Shown in pieces: positions 15,147 through 22,969 of a stretch of 64,000 nt of DNA. Source of the stretch: a virus; IMG/VR virus record IMGVR_UViG_3300012924_000007, positions 1 to 64,000 of that record, one strand, 5' to 3'. Positions within the stretch are counted from its first letter, which is position 1; every line of letters starts with the position of its first letter. Position numbers and translations under genes: made by a program. A model generated the notes under the pieces. The model saw only the letters and a list, made by a program, of their open reading frames with translations. It made no database searches and was not told where the DNA came from.

Positions 15147-15157
15147 ATATTAAAATT

Positions 15158-15316
15158 ATGAATAAAGAAGAATTGATTGAATTTCTGGTATCACACTTGC
15201 AAATTGATGCCCTCACTACTTTTTATGACTCTAATAAAATGAAGGTTGAAGTTCAATTGCGTTTAGGAGGTAATCTTATAGACAGTGATTCTTTTACAGT
15301 CTATAACCAAGAATAA
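15158..15316 (+). CDS. hypothetical small protein, 52 aa
   Basis: ATG 15158 to TAA 15314-15316, directly abutting the GTG of the polymerase gene. Sequence MNKEELIEFLVSHLQIDALT..., a helix followed by a beta hairpin (VEVQLRLGGNLID). Immediate junction with PolA suggests translational coupling. Confidence 0.55.
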   Translation: MNKEELIEFLVSHLQIDALTTFYDSNKMKVEVQLRLGGNLIDSDSFTVYNQE

Positions 15317-17260
15317 GTGAACGAATATTTAAATTATGTATTCATTGAGAAACAGGAGGAACTGGATCAGGTGCAAATTACTGATTTGTATGTAGGCATC
15401 GACCTAGAAACAACTAGGAAATATGAGAAGTATGGAGAAATGGAAGGACTTGACCCATATACATCAAAACCAGTGATGATCCAGTTAGGAACATTATCAA
15501 AGCAGTATATTATAGATGCTCGAAAAGTAGACCCTAAAGCCCTCCTCAAGAAACTGAATAAGAAAGTAATTTGGGTAGGACATAATTTGAAATTTGAATA
15601 CAAACACCTTCTACATAATTATGGAGTACGGTTAGAGAGAGTGTATGATACAATGATAGTATATCAAATTAATCATTGCGGATTAGATAAAAACGCATCA
15701 TTAGCTGGCGTAGCAAAAGAATGTTGTGATATCATAGTTCCAAAGGATGTAAGATTGAGTTTCTTATCAATACGCGATCTTCCTTTCATTAAAGAGCAGA
15801 TAGAGTATGGAGCAAAGGATATCATAGTTCCTTTTCTGATTAAATCTAAACTTGACTATCTAACTGAGAAAAACGATTTAGGGGAGACAGTCAAGTTAGA
15901 AATGGAATTCCTTAAAGTGTTGGGGGATATTGAGTATAAAGGAATGGCTTTTGATCCAAAGAGGTGGAAAGAAGTAGCAGCTAAAAATCAGGTAAAGTTT
16001 AATTCTTTACAGCAAAAGTTGAACAGGTTTGTAATAGAAAGTGATCATGTAAAGTTCTTTAAAAAACAGATGGATTTATTCTCCGCTGAAATAAAGGTTA
16101 GTATATCTTGGACCTCCTCCAGGCAAGTAATTAAATATTTTAAGTATTTAGGCTTTTGCCCACAGGCAGTTTCCAAAACAACTAAAAAACTAGCCTATAC
16201 TGTAGATAAGAAAGAACTTAGTAAATATCATGGTCAATACAAAGAGCTAGTAAGCATATACCTGGAGTTTAAAGAAGCGGAACAGGCAGTAACCACGTTT
16301 GGAGAGGATTTTTTGAAGTATATACACCCAATAACTGGCAGAATACACTCAGACTACCGGCAGATACTCAATACGGGGCGTATTTCCTCCAACAACCCCA
16401 ATCTACAGAATATACCAGCGGATGATCACAGAGAAGCATTTATAGCCCCAAAAGGCTTTAAACTGGCAAATGCTGACTATTCGGGGCAAGAGCAGATAAT
16501 ACTAGCTAACAAATCAAAGGATAAGGATCTTCTGTTTTTCTATAAGAATGGTTTGGGAGACATGCACAGCTTTGTTGCATCAAAGATATTTGAAGAACTC
16601 AAGGAATTGAGTTTAGCAGAAGTTAAAGAAAATCACTCAGAAGAAAGGCAAACCGCAAAGGCTGCTGGTTTTGCTATTAACTACGGCGGTGTAGGGAAGA
16701 CAATTGCTAATAATTTAGGTATAAGTATAGAAGAAGGAGATAGAGTATATAGTGCATATTTTAAAGCCTTTCCAGGACTGGGTAAGTATTTTAGTAAGGC
16801 AAAAAAACTGGCCCTATCACAACCATATATTTTTATCGATTCAGTTACAAAGAGAAAGAGTTGGTTTAAGAAATATCCTCTGATAGAGGAGTTAAAGAAT
16901 AAAGCTGCTAATTGGGTAGCAAGTGTAGAGGATGAGAAGAATCCGCATTGGTCAGCATATTTTAAATTGAAGAGTAAACTGGAAAGAAATGGACTCAATT
17001 ATCCAATTCAGGGGGAGGCTGGCAGTATCACTAAGAAAGCTGCTGTGTTATTTAGAGAATGGTTATTAATGGAAGGGTTGGAAGATGATATATACTTAAC
17101 AAATCTAGTTCATGATGAAATTAATGCTGAAACAGTTGAAGACATGGCAATAAATGCAAAAGGAGAGTTAGAGCGGTGTATGAAGGAGGCCGGGGATATA
17201 TGGTGTAAAATTGTCCCATTAAATGCAGAAGCAAAGATCGTAAATTATTGGTCACATTAA
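15317..17260 (+). CDS. polA: DNA polymerase I, family A, with 3'-5' exonuclease
   Basis: A 647-residue replicative polymerase. The N-terminal DnaQ-like exonuclease shows YVGIDLETT (Exo I, residues about 26-34), WVGHNLKFEYKHL (Exo II) and EYGAKDIIVPFLI (Exo III). The polymerase domain shows motif A as NADYSGQEQIILA, motif B as RQTAKAAGFAINYGG, and motif C as LVHDEINAE. These supply the metal-binding acids and the O-helix. No 5'-nuclease domain is present, as expected for phage family A enzymes. The start is GTG at 15317, directly after the preceding stop; the nearby ATG is out of frame. It lies upstream of the DnaB-type helicase gene. Confidence 0.95.
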   Translation: MNEYLNYVFIEKQEELDQVQITDLYVGIDLETTRKYEKYGEMEGLDPYTSKPVMIQLGTLSKQYIIDARKVDPKALLKKLNKKVIWVGHNLKFEYKHLLHNYGVRLERVYDTMIVYQINHCGLDKNASLAGVAKECCDIIVPKDVRLSFLSIRDLPFIKEQIEYGAKDIIVPFLIKSKLDYLTEKNDLGETVKLEMEFLKVLGDIEYKGMAFDPKRWKEVAAKNQVKFNSLQQKLNRFVIESDHVKFFKKQMDLFSAEIKVSISWTSSRQVIKYFKYLGFCPQAVSKTTKKLAYTVDKKELSKYHGQYKELVSIYLEFKEAEQAVTTFGEDFLKYIHPITGRIHSDYRQILNTGRISSNNPNLQNIPADDHREAFIAPKGFKLANADYSGQEQIILANKSKDKDLLFFYKNGLGDMHSFVASKIFEELKELSLAEVKENHSEERQTAKAAGFAINYGGVGKTIANNLGISIEEGDRVYSAYFKAFPGLGKYFSKAKKLALSQPYIFIDSVTKRKSWFKKYPLIEELKNKAANWVASVEDEKNPHWSAYFKLKSKLERNGLNYPIQGEAGSITKKAAVLFREWLLMEGLEDDIYLTNLVHDEINAETVEDMAINAKGELERCMKEAGDIWCKIVPLNAEAKIVNYWSH

Positions 17261-17333
17261 AATAAAGAAATGAATTTATGTATTTATTTAAATATGTATT
17301 ATTTATAATTGTAAATCTTACACGAAGATGTTA

Positions 17334-17364
17334 TTGGGCTGAATATTTTAATTTATTAACTTTA
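17334..17364 (+). promoter_or_regulatory. Bacteroidetes-type promoter (candidate)
   Basis: TTG (17334-17336), 20 nt, TAACTTTA (17357-17364), 10 nt before the ATG at 17375. The start site would give an almost leaderless transcript for the operon carrying the DnaB-type helicase. Confidence 0.45.
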
Positions 17365-17374
17365 ATATACTTAA

Positions 17375-17620
17375 ATGTCGAAGAAGAAAGGAAGAATAGA
17401 AGCTGGAGATCTTTTAATAAGTACAACTGATACACGGAACAGGAAAATAGGAGACTTTCTCCTGATTTGTTACATTGCCCCTCCTGTTATCGGTTACGAA
17501 TACTCTAAAACCAAATTTGCAGAAGCTAATAAATTAACATTAGCTAAAGAAACCGAATTTGCTTCTCCACAACAGAAACAATTATTTCTCAGGGGACAAT
17601 TAAATACTCAGAATGTCTAA
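17375..17620 (+). CDS. hypothetical protein, 81 aa
   Basis: Basic N-terminus (SKKKGRIEAGDLLIST) and beta-rich middle. First gene after the putative promoter at 17334. It overlaps the next gene by 8 nt. Unrecognised. Confidence 0.6.
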   Translation: MSKKKGRIEAGDLLISTTDTRNRKIGDFLLICYIAPPVIGYEYSKTKFAEANKLTLAKETEFASPQQKQLFLRGQLNTQNV

Positions 17621-17816
17621 ATCACCGTCTCCTATTAAGGAGACTGACTATCCTACACGCATGTCTGTAAATGATTTCAATGATTTACTGCTAGATAAGT
17701 CTACTGTATTACTTGCTTCCTTACTTAATAAGTATGGGACTGAGAATAGTGATGAACTATTACATGATGCTGTAGCAATTGCTAAAAAACTAATAATTAA
17801 ATGTAATGAATTATGA
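17613..17816 (+). CDS. hypothetical protein, 67 aa
   Basis: Small helical protein (VNDFNDLLLDKSTVLLASLLNK). ATGA-type overlaps on both sides place it in the helicase operon. Function unknown. Confidence 0.6.
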   Translation: MSKSPSPIKETDYPTRMSVNDFNDLLLDKSTVLLASLLNKYGTENSDELLHDAVAIAKKLIIKCNEL

Positions 17817-18451
17817 GTACTGTTTTTTGTGTATTTCGCATACCAGTAGTAACAGACAGTTATGGTAATATAAATTCAGATTATAGTGATAATGATTATA
17901 CTGAGGTTGCTTATCGTGACAGTCGTGGTATAGTATGGAGGCCCCCCTTTGATATATCTGAATTTGCTTTAAAAGATAGTGTTCCAGTATATCCTTTAGA
18001 TAATACGGCGCAAGGAATATATACTGTGGGAGATATTAAGAAAGCCATTAAGAAACAACTGAAAGGTGAGAAGATGAAGAAAGTAAAGGCAGAAAGGATA
18101 TTACATCCAGGATTCCTTGTGTGGTGTTCTATGTGGCCCTTGAATGATGGTTTTGTAGATTCCAGAGGAATTAAGCATGAGAAAAACAGACTCTTTACAT
18201 ATAATAAAGATAAGTGTGAAAGGAAGTTTGTAGCGCTATTAAAAGAGTTCACTGAAGAACAACTATGGAATGCTTTAGAAGCAGAATTGTCCTGGAGGAA
18301 AAGCAAGTCAGCAAAGACTGGGATAAACCATTTACAGTATATAAGTGGTCCTGAACCCTACCTTAAGCAAAGAAAGTTTGAAGGGTGGATTGGACAACCA
18401 AAAGAGACAGAAAATGATAAGCAGCTGGTGAATCCAGAAGATTTATATTAA
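17813..18451 (+). CDS. hypothetical replication-operon protein, 212 aa
   Basis: Soluble protein with two parts: an N-terminal acidic beta-rich region (about 1-70) and a basic Trp-rich C-terminal domain (LVWCSMWPLNDGFVDSRG, then EEQLWNALEAELSWRKSKSA). The gene ends 3 nt before the DnaB-type helicase start, so it could be a helicase accessory factor or loader. That is an inference from position alone; no AAA+ motif is visible. Confidence 0.6.
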   Translation: MSTVFCVFRIPVVTDSYGNINSDYSDNDYTEVAYRDSRGIVWRPPFDISEFALKDSVPVYPLDNTAQGIYTVGDIKKAIKKQLKGEKMKKVKAERILHPGFLVWCSMWPLNDGFVDSRGIKHEKNRLFTYNKDKCERKFVALLKEFTEEQLWNALEAELSWRKSKSAKTGINHLQYISGPEPYLKQRKFEGWIGQPKETENDKQLVNPEDLY

Positions 18452-18454
18452 TTA

Positions 18455-19360
18455 ATGTCAAACGAAACAAAAGCTCAGATTATTACAATGGATGATTGTA
18501 TAGATAAAATGCTATATGATCTAAAAAACGGGAAAGAGAAAGGTACAACAACATATATCAATGAATTGGACTGTTGTTGGAAGTGGAGAAAGACAGAATT
18601 TAATTTATGGACCGGATATCAAAATGAAGGCAAGAGTACATTCCTTAGATATATTTCTGCAATCAAAGCGTTAGAAGAGGATTGGAAGATTTTATGTACC
18701 TGTCCTGAAGACTTCCCAGCAGTTGAATTTTTTGATGATATTATACATACAGTAGCGGGACAATCAACAGACAGAGATAATCCTAACAGAATAAGCGAAT
18801 CACTTTATAGGAAGATATACGAGAGATTAAGATATAACTTCATCTTTTACTATTTAGCACCCCCAGAGAATTCAATAAAAACCGTTCTGAAGGAATGGGA
18901 GGGACTTATAGAATTATATAACATCGATGCTGGTATTATAGATCCTCTGATAAAGTTCGCACGACCATCGGGTATGGATAAGGATGACCAATATGCCGTG
19001 TATTTAACAACACTATTAACCGATTTTGCCAGGAGAAAACACATCTCCTTACACTTAGTACTTCACCAAGTTACACCTCCTAGAGTTCCGAATGCAAACT
19101 ATCCAAAACCCTCAGCATATAGTATAAAAGGTGGAGGAAGCTGGGCGGACGGTTCAGATAATGTTTTAGTAGTATGGAAGCCCAATCACGCAACTGATAA
19201 GACTTCTACAGAAGTAATATTTGCTTCTGATAAAATTAAAAAACAGAAGTTAACAGGTATTCCACAACAGCTCACTATAAAGTTTGATAGACGAACAAAT
19301 AGATATGTAGATTTTAAAACAGGTAAAGACCTATATAATTTCGATAAACATTTTAGCTAA
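18455..19360 (+). CDS. dnaB: DnaB/Twinkle-type replicative helicase (RecA-fold ATPase)
   Basis: A 301-residue protein corresponding to the C-terminal ATPase domain of DnaB/T7 gp4 helicases. The Walker A motif is GYQNEGKSTF (residues about 55-64), the Walker B strand is DAGIIDPLIKF, motif H3 ends in LHLVLHQVTPP, and the L2 region is KGGGSWADGSDNVLVVW. There is no N-terminal primase or scaffold domain. Priming must therefore come from a separate protein, and the gene at 29588 is the candidate. It is predicted to form the hexameric replication-fork helicase working with the family A polymerase encoded just upstream. Confidence 0.88.
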   Translation: MSNETKAQIITMDDCIDKMLYDLKNGKEKGTTTYINELDCCWKWRKTEFNLWTGYQNEGKSTFLRYISAIKALEEDWKILCTCPEDFPAVEFFDDIIHTVAGQSTDRDNPNRISESLYRKIYERLRYNFIFYYLAPPENSIKTVLKEWEGLIELYNIDAGIIDPLIKFARPSGMDKDDQYAVYLTTLLTDFARRKHISLHLVLHQVTPPRVPNANYPKPSAYSIKGGGSWADGSDNVLVVWKPNHATDKTSTEVIFASDKIKKQKLTGIPQQLTIKFDRRTNRYVDFKTGKDLYNFDKHFS

Positions 19361-19387
19361 TATCTTATTGAAAATCGCCGCACATCC

Positions 19388-19419
19388 TTTGCGTAGTAAC
19401 CCTCTATTTTTACATTTTG
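19388..19419 (+). promoter_or_regulatory. possible Bacteroidetes-type promoter
   Basis: TTTG (19388-19391), 19 nt, TACATTTTG (19411-19419). It lies in the 120-nt gap between the helicase gene and the gene at 19481. The -7 box carries one extra T relative to TAnnTTTG. Confidence 0.35.
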
Positions 19420-19480
19420 ACCTTACTTTTATAGAACCCTCAAGTAAAGACAACCTATACTATTTCCAAAACCACAACGC

Positions 19481-19732
19481 ATGATATCTTACCGGGAACT
19501 GGCAAATAAGATATACGAAGACAATACACAATTTATTACAGGTTATTATTATGAGGAAACTCCTAACTACCCTCATAAATTTCACATATTCCCTGATAAA
19601 ATATGCTCAGAGGAGGCATACGACATAGTTGCGCATGATTTACATGAACTGGATGTACCTGGAAGTCATTTAGACATTTCAGCATGGACAGATGTAGATA
19701 GTTTTTTAGATTATTTAAATAGAAATAAATGA
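19481..19732 (+). CDS. hypothetical protein, 83 aa
   Basis: Soluble acidic protein with a Tyr/Pro/His-rich segment (GYYYEETPNYPHKFHIFP) and a C-terminal helix. Family not recognised. Confidence 0.6.
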   Translation: MISYRELANKIYEDNTQFITGYYYEETPNYPHKFHIFPDKICSEEAYDIVAHDLHELDVPGSHLDISAWTDVDSFLDYLNRNK

Positions 19733-19735
19733 AAT

Positions 19736-19936
19736 ATGAAAAATAAAAAAGTTGCCACAATAATGATAACAAACAGGGTGAATGGTATGTATTATTATAC
19801 TCTAAACGCACCTAACGGACAAATACTTATGACATCAGGAGAGTATTATAATTTGATGGCAATAAACAACGCAATTGCAAGTGTGAGGAAATGGATAGCT
19901 GATGCTGAAATTATTGAACTAAAAAATGAAGAATGA
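19736..19936 (+). CDS. hypothetical protein, 66 aa
   Basis: Small protein predicted to form strands then a helix (NNAIASVRKWIADAEIIEL). The pattern of a short beta meander plus one helix is similar to YegP-type small domains, but this is weak. It overlaps the next gene by 4 nt. Confidence 0.55.
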   Translation: MKNKKVATIMITNRVNGMYYYTLNAPNGQILMTSGEYYNLMAINNAIASVRKWIADAEIIELKNEE

Positions 19937-20403
19937 AAAAATTAATATTATTAATAACACTTATCATATCTAGTTACTTATCATTTGCACAGGACGCAAG
20001 TGTATTTATGTGGACTTCTAATAGAATGGACTCAATAGTAAAGAAGAATAATCCAGTACTAGCTAGATCCGTGGTGAATGGGAGACGTGGGGTTGTGAAT
20101 GTTAAATACCTATTTAAACCCATAAACAATTTAGTAGGGTTGGTATGTACATACCAGAATAATAAATTGATATGTATGACTACTGTATTTACTTCCAACC
20201 AGGAGTTTATTAATCTGGTACAGCATAATATCAATAACGATAAAGCAGTAAAAAAGTTATCAATAAGTGAAACAGAAATGGTAATATATAATACTCATCG
20301 CATGATTTATACTATCCTCACTATTGATACTGAAAAGAAGTTGTTGTATATGACACATATGTTAAGGAATCCTACTACTACATCTGAGATAAAAACTATT
20401 TAA
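19933..20403 (+). CDS. secreted protein with signal peptide, 156 aa
   Basis: The N-terminus MKKLILLITLIISSYLSFAQ is a clear Sec signal peptide; cleavage after SFA, leaving Gln first, is common in Bacteroidetes. The mature part of about 137 residues is beta-rich with a basic patch. An early phage protein sent to the periplasm could modify the host envelope. Family not recognised. Confidence 0.65.
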   Translation: MKKLILLITLIISSYLSFAQDASVFMWTSNRMDSIVKKNNPVLARSVVNGRRGVVNVKYLFKPINNLVGLVCTYQNNKLICMTTVFTSNQEFINLVQHNINNDKAVKKLSISETEMVIYNTHRMIYTILTIDTEKKLLYMTHMLRNPTTTSEIKTI

Positions 20404-20405
20404 AA

Positions 20406-20588
20406 TTGAAACCAATAAAAATGTATCGTTTGCTACAAAAAATTACGGGAATTCATAGAATACATCATGTGAAGTATTCATATGGATGGAAATTACCCTA
20501 TGGGCAATGGGCATATTTCAAGAAATGTGGATTCAAAAAGGTCCATATAATATATTATCATGATTGTACTAATACAAATATTTATTAA
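20406..20588 (+). CDS. hypothetical basic protein, 60 aa (TTG start)
   Basis: Opens with TTG at 20406 (an in-frame ATG follows at codon 6). Basic, aromatic protein (YRLLQKITGIHRIHHVKYSY). Function unknown. Confidence 0.45.
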   Translation: MKPIKMYRLLQKITGIHRIHHVKYSYGWKLPYGQWAYFKKCGFKKVHIIYYHDCTNTNIY

Positions 20589-20590
20589 TA

Positions 20591-20902
20591 ATGAACCAAT
20601 CATACAACGAACGAGTGCAGGCCATAGCTGAAGGTATGTACAATAAAATTAGAAAACAACTCGATGTAGTTGAACCAGAGCAGCCAGAGAATAAACAAGA
20701 GATAATGAATATCTTACTTATTCCACTTGCTCATGATACAGTAAAGCAGATGACCGAAGCTGTAACAGACGCATTAAGTGAGCTTTTACCGATCGATGGT
20801 GAAGATTATGAAGACGGGGATAATAAATATGTCATACCAGGGTATCTATCAGCTAACGGTTTAATCCCTGACAGCGGACAGGAGGACAGTGAAGATGTTT
20901 AA
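20591..20902 (+). CDS. hypothetical acidic protein, 103 aa
   Basis: Helical N-terminal half (YNERVQAIAEGMYNKIRKQL) and a strongly acidic C-terminus (DGEDYEDGDNKY, then EDSEDV). No motif. It overlaps the next gene by 8 nt. Confidence 0.6.
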   Translation: MNQSYNERVQAIAEGMYNKIRKQLDVVEPEQPENKQEIMNILLIPLAHDTVKQMTEAVTDALSELLPIDGEDYEDGDNKYVIPGYLSANGLIPDSGQEDSEDV

Positions 20903-21257
20903 ATGTACTTGTATAAACATTGAAGTAGGGAGTTATGACAACCAAACATTCGTTCATTCTCCTGCTCATATGCCCAAAGAAAACGGTTATTGCTTGGATA
21001 GGTGTATAGCGGAAGAGGTAATGATCTTGTGGCAATTGGGTATAACGACTACCGGATGTTGTTGTGGTCATGGGAAGTTACCTGCATTTATTGGAGTAGA
21101 GTTTCAAGATATTAATGTTATGAAGTCATTCGGATACAATGTACATCATAATTCTTTAAGGCCCGAAGATGAAGATTCTTTTACACCTATGGGCAAAGAC
21201 TTTGCAATGTCTGTTCTCTTAAATAAAATTAATATTAATAAAGATGAAACTATCTAA
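20895..21257 (+). CDS. Cys/His-rich putative metal-binding protein, 120 aa
   Basis: ATG 20895 is preferred over an upstream GTG at 20889. Ligand-like residues cluster at the N-terminus (FKCTC) and in the centre (DRCIAEEVMILWQLGITTTG followed by CCCGHGK), a pattern seen in small phage zinc-binding proteins. The C-terminus ends in a short helix. Role unknown. Confidence 0.6.
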   Translation: MFKCTCINIEVGSYDNQTFVHSPAHMPKENGYCLDRCIAEEVMILWQLGITTTGCCCGHGKLPAFIGVEFQDINVMKSFGYNVHHNSLRPEDEDSFTPMGKDFAMSVLLNKININKDETI

Positions 21258-21462
21258 AGCACAACAAGAAATCGTGGATAAGATGAGGGAGGGATGGACA
21301 TTATATAGCACCCATATTTCTTGGAAAGTTGATCCAATATGTTTCAAAAGTATAAACATTAAAACATTAAATTTTTTATTAGTAAATGGGATTATTGAAT
21401 ATAAATCAATGTATCCACATATTTACCAACTCACCGAAAAATATCTGAACAATGAAGGATAA
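21244..21462 (+). CDS. hypothetical protein, 72 aa (winged-helix-like)
   Basis: The pattern KLSKAQQEIVDKMREGWTLY, a strand, then NIKTLNFLLVNGIIEY and YQLTEKY resembles a small winged helix. This is a weak resemblance. It ends in an ATGAAGGATAA junction shared with the next gene. Confidence 0.5.
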   Translation: MKLSKAQQEIVDKMREGWTLYSTHISWKVDPICFKSINIKTLNFLLVNGIIEYKSMYPHIYQLTEKYLNNEG

Positions 21463-21634
21463 ATTAACAGCCAGAGAAATCATAAAACATCATTTTCAAT
21501 CAATTTGGTCACACTCTCAATATGAATCTTGGATAGACACATTAGAGGTTGCAATGAATGAATATGTCCATCAACAGACTAAAGAATTGAGCCAAATTTT
21601 CTTTAACCAATTAAACAAAGACAATGAAGGATAA
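21452..21634 (+). CDS. hypothetical protein, 60 aa
   Basis: All-helical small protein (MKDKLTAREIIKHHFQSIWS...). Its start overlaps the upstream stop and its stop overlaps the downstream start through the same ACAATGAAGGATAA sequence. Function unknown. Confidence 0.55.
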   Translation: MKDKLTAREIIKHHFQSIWSHSQYESWIDTLEVAMNEYVHQQTKELSQIFFNQLNKDNEG

Positions 21635-21908
21635 GATACTTAAAATAATTAACAATAACATATCAATATCTCAATCCGGATACATGAACGGTCAAGCAGA
21701 TATTGAGGGTGTTGAATACACGGTCAGTGAATTAACCGCGCTCATGTGCTACCGGGAAGTAAGGGCATATTATCAAGCATATCGTGATTTTGATGATAAT
21801 GAATCCGATGAAAGTATAAAACAGGAAATCCTTGGAACCTTTAGTGATGATTATCCCGAAGAAACCATTCTACAAGCCATTGAACAAGTTAAAAACGAAC
21901 TGAAATGA
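21624..21908 (+). CDS. hypothetical acidic protein, 94 aa
   Basis: Begins MKDKILKIINNN, echoing the MKDK start of the preceding gene because both starts lie in a duplicated junction sequence. Acidic and helical. Unrecognised. It overlaps the next gene by 4 nt. Confidence 0.55.
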   Translation: MKDKILKIINNNISISQSGYMNGQADIEGVEYTVSELTALMCYREVRAYYQAYRDFDDNESDESIKQEILGTFSDDYPEETILQAIEQVKNELK

Positions 21909-22138
21909 GTAGATATATGTCTGATAAATACAACCCAAAGAAAGGAGATTGGATACCTACTGTTATTGTAGAATTTCACGGTATGGCTGATTTATGGATG
22001 ACAAAAAAGCAATATGATGATGAGGGTAAATTTAAAGGATTTTTAAAATCGTTTAGTGTATCTATAAAAGATATTGCAAAGGTGTGGCATGTTTTAAAAT
22101 ATTCATCAAGCTACCCTACAACTGATTGGGAAGGATAA
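21905..22138 (+). CDS. hypothetical protein, 77 aa
   Basis: Lys/Trp-rich soluble protein (YNPKKGDWIPTVIVEFHG). Unrecognised; tightly coupled to its neighbours. Confidence 0.55.
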   Translation: MSRYMSDKYNPKKGDWIPTVIVEFHGMADLWMTKKQYDDEGKFKGFLKSFSVSIKDIAKVWHVLKYSSSYPTTDWEG

Positions 22139-22149
22139 AATAATAAATT

Positions 22150-22437
22150 ATGAAAGAGAGATTAGAAGAATTTTTAGGAGGAATTTTCAATAGTTTTGAA
22201 TCCTCCCTTACTTGGAATATTGATTGTAACAATGAAAGAATAGAAGTTTCGTTCCAAGGGTTGTATGATGAAATCCCTCAGTATTATTCCCTTGCTTATA
22301 AGTTTGAGAATAATAAAATACATTATGAAACAGTAGAAGGTCATTGGAATGACATTGATGCGTGGAGTGCTAAAACAGATTTATTGATGTATTTGTTTTT
22401 GACAGTTTGTTGGAATTTTGATTATTCAAAAAGTTGA
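22150..22437 (+). CDS. hypothetical protein, 95 aa
   Basis: Acidic, aromatic alpha/beta protein; NERIEVSFQGLYDEIPQYYS is the best-ordered region. No motif recognised. Confidence 0.55.
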   Translation: MKERLEEFLGGIFNSFESSLTWNIDCNNERIEVSFQGLYDEIPQYYSLAYKFENNKIHYETVEGHWNDIDAWSAKTDLLMYLFLTVCWNFDYSKS

Positions 22438-22440
22438 AAT

Positions 22441-22716
22441 ATGAAAGATTCAAATTATTTAGAATTTCTGAAAAATAAATGTGAGAATAAATGTGGGTGG
22501 TGTGCTTATTGTCAAGGAATGGATGTGGGAGATACTGTAACTAGATGTGGAGATGATGGAATACAGTATGATTATGAGATTGATAGTATTGATCCAGATG
22601 GAAAATGCATAGACATTACCAATGATGAAGCATTCCCAAATTACGTTTACATAATGGCAGATGATTGTGTTTATAATGAAAATAAAGAAGACTTAGATGA
22701 TTCAGAAGAAGTTTAA
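22441..22716 (+). CDS. Cys-rich acidic protein, 91 aa
   Basis: Seven Cys, five of them in the first 45 residues (KNKCENKCGWCAYCQGMD), suggesting zinc binding. A strongly acidic beta-rich remainder follows. It overlaps the next gene by 20 nt. Function unknown. Confidence 0.55.
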   Translation: MKDSNYLEFLKNKCENKCGWCAYCQGMDVGDTVTRCGDDGIQYDYEIDSIDPDGKCIDITNDEAFPNYVYIMADDCVYNENKEDLDDSEEV

Positions 22717-22969
22717 AGAATTGAAAGTAAAGAAAGGACAGTATGTTAGCCTCAGATACACTTCACACGGATATGAGTTCCAGGATAATTGGGTGAAATT
22801 TTGTTGGTACAATAAAGGGAATATTTACCTGGAGTCAGAAGACTACAGAACGGGGACTAATGTATTAAATATAAACCAAGTTAAACACATAAATATTCAC
22901 AATGGGTTATATTCCAAGATGGTATCAAAATCAAGCCGTGGAGAAGGGTTTGAGGGCATTGAGAGGTAA
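22697..22969 (+). CDS. hypothetical basic protein, 90 aa
   Basis: Beta-rich basic protein (KKGQYVSLRYTSHGYEFQ). Its last 22 codons overlap the start of the SF2 helicase gene by 68 nt in another frame, an unusually long overlap for this window. Unrecognised. Confidence 0.5.
   Translation: MIQKKFKELKVKKGQYVSLRYTSHGYEFQDNWVKFCWYNKGNIYLESEDYRTGTNVLNINQVKHINIHNGLYSKMVSKSSRGEGFEGIER

Noticed and set aside
17278-17427. 49-aa ORF before and into the gene at 17375
   Set aside because: It overlaps the 17375 gene by about 50 nt and spans the predicted promoter; a promoter and non-coding leader explain the interval better.
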